From the NCBI GenBank assembly GCA_037178625.1, contig CM074136.1, positions 2,914,001 to 2,978,000 of the forward strand: a stretch of DNA of 64,000 bases. The letters run 5' to 3'. This stretch comes from Skeletonema tropicum (lineage: Eukaryota > Bacillariophyta > Thalassiosirophyceae > Thalassiosirales > Thalassiosiraceae). The notes below the pieces were generated by a model. It made no database searches, was not told the DNA's origin, and was given only the letters and a program-made list of their open reading frames with translations. The position numbers and the translations under genes were made by a program. Below are positions 12,823 to 20,707 of the stretch, piece by piece; position 1 is the first letter of the stretch, and each line of letters begins with the position of its first letter.

Positions 12823-14334
12823 ATGATCGGAAGAGGATCAAGATATTTATCTGCAGCTGCTGTTGGATCCACGATGTCGAACAACCCAGAAGAGAAACTA
12901 CACCAAGTGATTCATCACTTGCTCCGTATGAGTGAATTCTGCTACTCCTTTGCCAACGTACGAAGAGTCGTCAAAAAAAACAGGGAGACGATCAAGAAGA
13001 AGAAGACGGGCTGGTTCAGTTCGGAGGAGTACAAGGTCGAATATGATTCGCCGGGTCTTATCCTCACGCAAAGAGGTGCTCAGGAAGAAGACGATAATCA
13101 ATACTTGAAGTATGATATCACTGCGAACATGATCAAGGAGTTCATGGAGAAGAATCGCAAGTGGTTCTCTGAACCCGAGGGCGGCGGGGATTGGACATTT
13201 GACGAAACCGTTACTGAGAAGTCGAAGCCCTTTCTTTTGGAAGGACTGGTTGAAACTTGTGCGAAGGATAACATGAGGTTTATTGATTATGTAAGTGTTG
13301 ATTGGATTCGTACCATCTATTATGTCATGTGACCTCTCAACACTCAACACATGTGCGTATGTCCTCTCTGTATTTCTCCTCTCTTTCCATCCAATATAGG
13401 ACGATGAGTTCTCCACCAAAGCAGGTGGCCTTGTTTATGGCGTCATTATCAACCTCACACAAAAGAGGGTCCTTGTTGTTTTCCGTGGCACTGTAGGCGC
13501 TACGGATATTGGAACGGACCGAGACTTCAGGCTCGATCATGAGTCACTCTTTGAGAGTGAGGACGATGTTTTCGTCTCTGGTGGCAAGCCAGGAACGCAC
13601 ATGGGGTTCACCACTTATTTATGTGATGAGAAGAAGGGTGAGGATGATGGACGCAAGGTCCTCGAGCGCATCCTTTCATGCGTGAATGAAGTGTTCGAGA
13701 AAGACGAAGGCGTAGCCGGTCAGGGCTTCGATCTTTACGTTACAGGACACAGGTAAGTGGTTGGGTGGAATTGACATCTGCAGTTCTCGATCTTGAACAT
13801 GTAAGGTCAATCTGACAAATGAATTTTATGATTTTCTCCTACAGTCTCGGCGGAGGTCTAGCAAACTTATTCGCCTTCAAAACCGCACAGTTGAAGGCTA
13901 AGGGTGATGAACGCGTCAAGTACTTGCCTAAATTGACCGTCGCTTTGACATTCGCAGCGCCTGTTGTTGGCAATGAAGATTTCAACAAGGAGTACCAATA
14001 CCTTGAGAAGAACGGTAACTTGCGTCACATTCGTGTTTCCAACGAAGGAGATGTCGTTCCCACAAACAACATCATTATGCCTTTTTCATTTGCGCTCTTG
14101 GGCGATTCAAGCTTGTTTACTCAAAATGGAGTAAATCTCCTTTTTCACCACCAGAACGAAGTGAAAGTTGAGTACCGTAATACCAAGACTATGGCATCTC
14201 AACTTGGTTTTTCTCCCCTCACTAATCACATGGTGACCGAGTACTACAAGCGTGTCGGGATGGATGCCAACAAGAAAGTGTATGAGAAGACTGTGGAGGA
14301 GCTTTACGAAGTGGCAGGTGACTTTAGCGGCTAG
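12823..14334 (+). CDS. Class-3 lipase family protein, intact, copy A
   Basis: Three exons, 12823-13290, 13400-13752 and 13845-14334, with GT-AG introns of 109 and 92 bp at the same positions as in the 5221 gene. The product is 436 residues from the ATG at 12823, or 419 from the alternative ATG at 12874 (MSNNPEEKLHQVIHHLL), where similarity to the paralogue begins. The GHSLGGG nucleophile motif is assembled across intron 2; NEGDVVPTNN supplies the probable Asp and NHMVTEYY the C-terminal region. HMGFTTYLCDEKK is complete, so the frame lost in the 5221 copy is intact here. Unlike that paralogue there is no hydrophobic signal or ASAF motif, suggesting a cytosolic product or a lost leader exon. 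The upstream sequence is copia 3' flank. Confidence 0.88.
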
Positions 14335-14571
14335 GAACGTATCATGATTGGTTTGGTCTTTCAGGTTTAATCAGCTGACTCAAATGAGCGTTCTCGCTTC
14401 AATTTCAGATTTTCGATTCATTCGATTTTCTGAAAAAAATGCATTTTAAAATTTTCGGGCCCAATCTCGATGACCTACACGGAGTAAATGGAATGATATA
14501 TGCGTGCTTTGCAATAATTCATTCTTAAATTAATGTGAATATATGACTACGACTCGCTTATAGCATTATGT

Positions 14572-15270
14572 CTAAACCTCTGGACGATTGGAACTTGCAT
14601 TCCAAAGAATGTGTGCAAATACATTCCTCGCTTCCTTTGAGTGATGGATGCTTGTGAGTATGAATCTTTCGTAATGGATCCTTCTTCGACTAACAGAAAA
14701 ACATTCGAGAAGAGTAAATGTGCCGCAGTCAAAGTCATTCGCTTGTTGAGGACTTTCGTCCAACTAACCTTCAATTATCCAAGAATCTAACCCCTCCATC
14801 AAGTTCTTGTCGGGATGCGCCTCCTCTACTCATCCCCAAGATATCTAGGTGCAGCATTGTGTACAATACACTCCCCCTTCTCGCCTTGCGAGTCCCAAAG
14901 AGATATATTCCTTGCAATCAAGTTGATGCGCATTGTAAGCCAGTGGGTGTTTGTGTGATGAAGAGACCTTTCTTTATCTTCTTCGATCACCCTTTTATCA
15001 TTGAATAATTGTAGGTCAGTTGATTCGTGCCGTGAGGATCAGTCTGGAGGAGCTTGCCCATGAACTGGGAGGCGTAAAAGAAAGAATTGCCATCAAGCTT
15101 TTGTCGAAGAAAGTGCATATTGATTGCATTAATCACTTCGTCGTTGATACAACCGGCCGTGCCTCATTTCTACATGCCAGTCTACTTAATCAAATAACCA
15201 CCGTGTTCTGTACAGTCGAGATTGTAGTGTGGGGAAAACATGATTTGTTGTTGCTGCCGCTCTTGTTGTG
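14572..15270 (-). pseudogene. Ulp1/SENP-type (C48) protease fragment
   Basis: Minus-strand remnant matching the C-terminal protease region at 29323-29950 of the related element: DESPQQANDFDCG, then the conserved tail FAHILWNASSNRPEV ending at 14572. The His and Asp regions of the triad lie in frame-shifted sequence at about 14880-14950. Non-functional. Confidence 0.65.
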
Positions 15271-15572
15271 CTTTGCGATAGGGCACTTCTTCTTATTTTG
15301 TTTCTGCCCCCAACTCTTTTTATTGCGTAAAAAGTTCTGCACGTTCCCTATACGTCTCTTCGTCTAACCATGTCGAGCAAAAGTTGATTAGCTCCATTGT
15401 TGATCAACACTTCGAAAGGTGGTGCTGTTGATTGTGCAATTTTCGATTTCGACTTTGACATTTCAATTCGTTTTATCAATAATACCAATTCGATTGAAGA
15501 CACAGAATCCACTGCATATATCGGACGCAGCTGTAACACTAATGAGATGACGATTACACACTCCCAATTGTA

Positions 15573-15654
15573 GCCGCTCGAGTCACCATGGGGCCAAAGT
15601 TGTTAGTATGGGGTATGTAGTAGCATCTTGTTTGGCCATGGTGACTCGAGCGGC
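15573..15654. repeat. Subterminal hairpin of Ulp1 transposon (unit 1)
   Basis: Perfect 19-bp arms GCCGCTCGAGTCACCATGG / CCATGGTGACTCGAGCGGC plus an inner GGCCAAA / TTTGGCC pairing. Related hairpins occur at 15936-16020 and 31411-31489. Confidence 0.7.
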
Positions 15655-15935
15655 CGGCCACGGCGTTGATGTCGCAGGAGTGTCCATAAGAGAAAAAATA
15701 TCCGTCCTCTTACTGTTCTTTTCCAACAAAATAAGAGCAACGCCCATCCTTAAGGGGGAAAAACTCGCATTGCTCCATCTATCTTCAGCAATTGTGTCTC
15801 GGCAAGGAGGTGTATCAATTTCGATTCGATTGAAGACGCAGAAGCCCATGCAGACATCGCAACACAGAATACATGCGCACGACGACACCGCTGCAGGAGG
15901 GCACGTACTAGAATGACGATTACACACTCCCGATT

Positions 15936-16020
15936 CCACCCGCTCGTGAAACCATGAGGCCAAAGTTGTTCGTATGGGATGGTAGCGTCACGTTTGGCCC
16001 ATGGTTACTCGAGCGGGTGG
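15936..16020. repeat. Subterminal hairpin of Ulp1 transposon (unit 2)
   Basis: Arms CCACCCGCTCG and CGAGCGGGTGG with an imperfect inner stem around ACCATGAGGCC and GGCCCATGGT. It is the second copy of the same hairpin inside this decayed element, implying an internal duplication or rearrangement. Confidence 0.6.
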
Positions 16021-16164
16021 GCACGGCGTTGGTGTCGCAGGGGTCCCATTTAGCTAGTAGTCCCTCTAGTTAAATATTGAATTTTAAAGGTCTCGTGCGA
16101 AAATTCTTATTTTCGAGAAAAAATGAAATTGAAGCGCGCCCGTCAGCTGATCGTGAGATCGCTC

Positions 16165-16339
16165 CGAGGTCAAATTTGGCAAAAATATGAAAAATTTGGA
16201 GGTCAAATTTGATGCGTGGACACAGTAATGGAGAAAGAGCTGAAAATCTCATACCGAAGTGGAATAGGGGAAATCATCTGGGCAATGACTACCTGTAGAC
16301 CAGACGTATCACATGCAGCTGTCAAATGTTCTCAATTTA
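16165..16339. repeat. Duplication copy B, left fragment
   Basis: Matches 10537-10711: the right end of the CTGTGTCC MITE and the adjoining copia sequence. It ends in TGTCAAATGTTCTCAATTTA (16320-16339), which is repeated at 20708-20727 where copy B resumes. Confidence 0.9.
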
Positions 16340-16508
16340 AAGCTTAAAGCTTATTTAGAAAATTACTCTCTATACTAGAAGAGTACACATCTCTTTTGTG
16401 TTTCTTTGGCTCCTTAGAACCGCAATGGTAAACCCATCCTACCATCTTCCGTTAGGTCTGAACATAAGAACAGACTGCTCGGGGATTTGGCCGTGTTCGG
16501 CGCAACTT

Positions 16509-18050
16509 TTAGGGCTTGAGCAGAGTCCATTTTAAGGCAAAATATTTGTTAAGATTCCTGAGTTGATTCGTCATCAGCTGTTGAATGTGCCGGAGGATCT
16601 TGGCGAGGGCTGTCTTCTTCAGCATTAGACATATCCATTTGACTGTCACTTGCATTTGTATATCCTTTTGAATTGTCGTCCTTGTCGGATGTAGAAGTAG
16701 AGCTGTCGTCGTCAGATGATTCATCGTCGTCGTCACTAGAGGAGTCTGATTCTGCACTATCAACGTCGGAGAGGATGTCGTTCTCATCGTGCTTTCCCAC
16801 TTGACGTAAAAGCTTGGCAATGAGTTCTTTTGATCCTCTTTTTCTCGATCCTTCGTAGCCAATTCAGCAGTGTTTTCGGCGAGTTTCAACTTGGCAGTAG
16901 CGTATTTCTTCTGTGGATTTTCGGTGAATGTATTCGTTTGCTCCGAATTGACTGTCGATGCATCGTACGAGACTCCCGTGCTGCGTGAGTAGGCGGCATG
17001 CGTTTGACGGCCGGTAGGAACTTCAGCGTCGGGATGCATTCCTTTCTGTAGCAAAAGTTTGGCTCTTGCAGCAAGACGAGTTTTCATTAGTTCAGAAACA
17101 TCAAGATGAAGATTTTCTGCCAAATTCTGTTCAAGATCCTGATTCTGAGTTCTAGCAGTCGCAGTAGAAACGGTCCAAGATTCTGAGTTCCAATCGCCGT
17201 CTTCGTCAGCCATAATGATGTCGTGATCAGACTCAGTGAAGGACCTTGTCAGCAGAGCAACGACCATGTCATGGTGATATCCACATTTGATGGGCGTAGC
17301 TTCCGATTTGACACGTTCCTGACAATCATCCGTACCATGATTCAGTTCAATCAGCGATAATCCCAATGTCATTAGAATTTCGCCCAAATATGATTTGCAC
17401 CAGAGCAGGTAGGACAATCGATCGGGAGGGAGTAATGGTGTGGTGCAGAGGATGCGATCAGTGGTGTTGATGTTTTTCTTGGGCGTTGTTTTCAATTTGG
17501 AACGTCTCCTACAATCAGCGGCATAATTATCCAGTTCAAAATCCCTCGCTGATCCCACTATCGATGAAAAGATGTGCAACGATGATTTACACCAAAGCGG
17601 GTAGCTCGATTTATCGGGGGGAAGAGTTGATGTGTTGGAAATGTGGTCGATGATGTTGTTCTGGAGCACTGTTTTCAATTTTGTCCGTCTCCGGCAATCG
17701 GCGACATAGTTACTCGATTCAAAATTCCACGATGATCTCCTCACCAAGACAAATCGATAGAGACGGTGCAGGACATTGTCAGCCACTGTCAATTGAGTAT
17801 CTTGGAGATAGTTCAGTTGTTTCGTTGGGATCAACAATGAGGTGATGGGGAGTTGAAATTGTGATATTTGTGGCCAGATTTTCAATCGGGTCCGTCTCCG
17901 GCAGTCGGCGACATAAATCCACGGTTGAAAATTCCACGATGATCTCCTCACCAAGACGAATCGATAGAGACGGTGTGGAGCATTGTCCCCCACAGTCAAG
18001 TGAGTATCTTGGTGCTGAAAAACGGTCTTACTACAAGGCTTCAACTCCAT
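16509..18050 (-). CDS. Repetitive hypothetical protein of the 4.37-kb insertion
   Basis: Unrecognised 513-residue frame. The N-terminal part contains about four degenerate copies of a 60-90 residue module: LHRLYRFVLVRRSSWNF appears twice and the signature (Y/D)xADCRRRxxLK three to four times. The middle (from about residue 270) becomes charged. The final 150 residues look out of frame. In the alternative minus-strand frame from about 16842, sequence reads ELIAKLLRQVGKHDENDILS and then a Ser/Asp-rich acidic tail ending at 16549. One base missing from the A5 run (plus strand TTTTT at 16839-16843) would explain the switch. No transposase motif is visible. It may be the only gene of the inserting element. 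Confidence 0.5.
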   Translation of the reverse strand: MELKPCSKTVFQHQDTHLTVGDNAPHRLYRFVLVRRSSWNFQPWIYVADCRRRTRLKIWPQISQFQLPITSLLIPTKQLNYLQDTQLTVADNVLHRLYRFVLVRRSSWNFESSNYVADCRRRTKLKTVLQNNIIDHISNTSTLPPDKSSYPLWCKSSLHIFSSIVGSARDFELDNYAADCRRRSKLKTTPKKNINTTDRILCTTPLLPPDRLSYLLWCKSYLGEILMTLGLSLIELNHGTDDCQERVKSEATPIKCGYHHDMVVALLTRSFTESDHDIIMADEDGDWNSESWTVSTATARTQNQDLEQNLAENLHLDVSELMKTRLAARAKLLLQKGMHPDAEVPTGRQTHAAYSRSTGVSYDASTVNSEQTNTFTENPQKKYATAKLKLAENTAELATKDREKEDQKNSLPSFYVKWESTMRTTSSPTLIVQNQTPLVTTTMNHLTTTALLLHPTRTTIQKDIQMQVTVKWICLMLKKTALAKILRHIQQLMTNQLRNLNKYFALKWTLLKP

Positions 18051-18372
18051 CTTGACAGAGGGACGATGTACCTTTTGTACTACTACAATTTCGAGATCAT
18101 TTGATTTTTACCCCCCCCTTTATAAAATATACCTAGGTAAAAAATATAGTTGAACATCAACTAGTAAAAATACCTAGGTAAAAAATATAGTTGCTTCTTC
18201 GTAGGAATTCAGTGTAAAAAAGTCCGCCAAGGATGAAAATCATCATTTCTCATCCGTTATCATTGCACACAATGATGAAAATAGCACATGGTACGTCCCG
18301 TCCCTACCTCTCCACACTAACTACGACGCCTGACACCAATCAGTCGAGGAGGAAGACCACAAGGAGAAGAAG

Positions 18373-18662
18373 ATGCAGCAATCCAGAAACCCCGCGGAGA
18401 ACCTCCAAAGGCTTCGTGCACAGAGAGGAAATGATTCCTCCCTACCCAACATCATCCCGGATGAGGTGCGCATTACAGTTCTGAGATCTTCACCAAGATC
18501 TTCGCCTTGGTCACTAGTGGAGAAGCCATAGAAGTCGTCAAATTAGCTAAGCAGATCAAGAAGGACATTGGTGACATCAACATTGCCAATCGCACCGACA
18601 TGTTGACGATATTCGACGAAATTTTGAAGCAATACAGCTCCAAAAAAAAATCAGGGACATGA
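18373..18662 (+). pseudogene. Accessory ORF 1 of Tc1-like element (frameshifted)
   Basis: Starts MQQSRNPAENLQRLRAQRGN and continues DSSLPNIIPDEVRITV, then shifts frame near 18480 into EIFTKIFALVTSGEAIEVVK and IKKDIGDINIANRTDML, ending at TGA 18660-18662. The composition is helical and charged, and protein-like on both sides of the break. Function unknown. Confidence 0.4.
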
Positions 18663-18751
18663 AAAATGATGGTCATTCCAATCTTTTGGTGCAGATTTTG
18701 AACATAGTCGACACAATCCTCTAACACTAACGACAGAAGCGACTTCATTCC

Positions 18752-19153
18752 ATGGGGCATCGTACACGGCGGGCGGCGTTGCAATCAGAAGATGATATGC
18801 TCCGTTCGGATGAAGATAAACTTTATGGTCCCCCAAGTCAGCAGCAGAGAGGAGCACAGACCGCAACGAAGTTGCTCAACAGATTACTCTCGAAGAACTC
18901 AAGTAATATGCATAACGACAAAGACAGCAGCATTCTGACGACTCCTCAAAAGCGTCAGAGAATTGAGGCAAAGCAACGCAAACGGAAGTTGATGAAGGTG
19001 GAGGAGAAAGGTGGGAGATACGTTGTGGGTTCGATGCGTGATCTAATTGCCGATGGTGAACCGACATTGAGCCAGGGTGGCCCTGACCTCACCCCCAAAA
19101 CAATGATGGCGAGATTTGACCGTGCGCATTCGTCTGATTCTGAGGAAGAATGA
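18752..19153 (+). CDS. Accessory ORF 2 of Tc1-like element, 133 residues
   Basis: Complete frame MGHRTRRAALQSEDDMLRSD to SSDSEEE. Strongly basic centre (PQKRQRIEAKQRKRKLMK), suggesting nucleic-acid binding or a nuclear signal, and an acidic Ser/Glu tail. No known domain is recognised. It lies between the TIRs on the strand opposite to the transposase, downstream of accessory ORF 1, and could be a DNA-binding partner or host sequence captured by the element. Confidence 0.45.
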   Translation: MGHRTRRAALQSEDDMLRSDEDKLYGPPSQQQRGAQTATKLLNRLLSKNSSNMHNDKDSSILTTPQKRQRIEAKQRKRKLMKVEEKGGRYVVGSMRDLIADGEPTLSQGGPDLTPKTMMARFDRAHSSDSEEE

Positions 19154-19470
19154 GACTGAAGAATATGAATAGGTAACATATATATTTACTAACTGATTGA
19201 ATTACATGGAAAGTCTTCTAATTATTGATAAATCCGCAGTTTACAAAGTATGGTTCAAAGGAAGGGATAGATGCAATTGCAAGAAGCAATTTGTTGAGAA
19301 GAGATGTCCCGTCAGTGATTGCATCCATGCGAATTCTCAGTATACCTTGAATTGTATTGAACACATACTCAATTCACGAAACACGATCCTATGCCCTCCA
19401 GCATAGATAAGAGCGACCATCTGTACATTATGATGAGAACTGGAAGGCATGACATGTGTGAGAGAAGTAT

Positions 19471-20471
19471 CTAATGTTGACAGAACAGTAGAGCAGACAC
19501 GCACACACACATATTATTACCATACCTCAAATTGTCCAATGTGAAACAATAACGCCGCTGGGGAGTGCCTGGTCCAATATCATTTAGGATCGCCTGAATA
19601 AAATCAATCATTCTCGGCCCTGTCGTTCCCTCTCCCGTCCAAGTATCTCTCCATCTTCTTGGATTGGCACCATATCCGGAAATTGCAAGTAGTAAGTTGT
19701 ATTTAGTGGACTTTTGATACGGTCCAGTCTGTTTCACCCTCTTCCCCACATCAGCCTTCCCTATGTTGCGATCAGCCGACTGTACTTCTACACCGCACTC
19801 GTCAAGATCAATTATATTCTGTCGTCTAATGTCTGCTATCCCATACGGATATGGCAGATTCCAATACGCCCAACGCTTGTGCTTGTTGACAGGAAGTAGG
19901 GCCTGGTACGCAGTGGTGCTCCCCTTTTTACGGGTGAGTCCAATCCACTTCTCTGTTTCTGATATTTGTGAGGGTGAGTAAAACCGAAATGTCATGCTGC
20001 CGTACTTAATTGGCTCGGTATAAAAAGGCATTGATCTCGGCTGCTGTTGCTTTGGGGAATGTAATCCGATAGAGTGCTAGGAGGAGAAGATCATGACCGG
20101 AGCACAGTTGCACGTTTGTTACCAGTACGTCTACATGGTCGGATATGCCCTTCGTTATTTTGCAGAACTACATGACTTCTCTCCGTTGAAGCCGACGGAA
20201 ATAAATGCAACGCACGCAGTTGATCAAAGTGAGGATGATTTGACATGCCTACAGCGTTCACGGCAACAACGAGATTACGCATCTCCTGTGAGTAACCATC
20301 GCCTCGACCGCCGGCCGAAGGATGGGGGCAGCTCTCTTCCTCGTTTGCAGGGGTGGTCGATGCTCTATGCCATGTGGCATCGTTGCAATTATGTACTGCG
20401 TTGTATGTGGCTATGGTGATATTTTCATCATTGTGTGCAATAAACGGATGAGAAAAAATGATGATTTTCAC
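19471..20471 (-). pseudogene. IS630/Tc1-mariner superfamily transposase, decayed
   Basis: Reads across three frames. N-terminal part 20091-20471 (GRGDGYSQEMRNLVVAVNAV), a bridge LLLLALYRITFPKATAAEIN at about 20030-20090, and C-terminal part 19471-20031 with YSPSQISETEKWIGLTRKKG, YGIADIRRQNIIDLDECG (first catalytic Asp region), GKADVGKRV, LLLAISGYG and CFTLDNLRYGNN (second Asp). The third acidic residue is not found: the frame runs out after NNMCVCVSALLF. At least two frameshifts and the missing C-terminus make it inactive. The DDE_3-type motif order is clear. Confidence 0.8.
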
Positions 20472-20707
20472 CCTTGGCGGACTTTTTTACACTGAATTCC
20501 TACGAAGAAGCAACTATATTTTTTACCTAGGTATTTTTACTAGTTGATTTTCAACTATATTTTTTACCTAGGTATATTTCTTAAAGGGGGGGGTAAAAAT
20601 CAAATGATCCCGAAATTGTAGTAATTCCTACGTAGAACTCTTTTTAGCTTAAGTAAGTGATAGATCCATTTTGAGGCATGATGGCGATAATTCCTCAGAG
20701 AAATTAT

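Larger units (their letters stand above)
10537..14369. repeat. Segmental duplication copy A (copia 3' end plus lipase)
   Basis: This 3.83-kb block is repeated as 16165-16339 joined to 20708-24377. The alignment is continuous and near-identical. The only differences I found by eye are two 4-base indels, both TA versus TATGTA (at about 11864 and 12295 of this copy). The right end is the sequence CAGGTTTA at 14363-14369, where copy A passes into the Ulp1 transposon and copy B into unrelated sequence. Confidence 0.9.
14370..16165. mobile_element. Decayed Ulp1-protease TIR transposon copy
   Basis: Homologous to the ends and parts of the interior of the larger element at 27510-31637. The right end carries AGCGCGCCCGTCAGCTGATC then TGAGATCGCTCC (ends 16165). 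The left end begins ATCAGCTGAC and lacks the outermost 14 bases. Minus-strand Ulp1 fragments (QQANDFDCG, the catalytic-Cys motif, at about 14730) and N-terminal fragments (AEDRWSN, LILLEKNS at about 15700-15800) are broken by shifts and deletions. It sits exactly between copies A and B of the lipase duplication. Confidence 0.75.
18083..20621. mobile_element. Tc1/mariner-like (IS630-type) element with ~215-bp TIRs
   Basis: About 2.54 kb, bounded by long inverted repeats starting CTACAATTTCG and flanked by TA on both sides (18081-18082, 20622-20623). The arms (18083 to about 18297 and about 20410-20621) match apart from a few substitutions and small indels; each contains two copies of TACCTAGGTAAAAAATATAG. 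The minus strand carries a DDE transposase remnant, and the plus strand two further ORFs, which is unusual for this superfamily. It is inserted about 30 bp upstream of the 513-residue ORF. Confidence 0.85.
16340..20707. mobile_element. 4.37-kb insertion flanked by a 20-bp direct repeat
   Basis: Splits duplication copy B. Both sides carry TGTCAAATGTTCTCAATTTA, which occurs once in copy A (10692-10711), so the insertion made or exploited a 20-bp target duplication. After removing the nested Tc1-like element (18083-20621) the insertion holds one minus-strand ORF (16509-18050). No convincing terminal inverted repeats and no poly(A)/poly(T) end are seen, so the class is unresolved. Confidence 0.75.

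Noticed and set aside
16340..20707. Terminal inverted repeats at the ends of the 4.37-kb insertion
   Set aside because: The ends share only short AT-rich similarity by eye, not better than chance.
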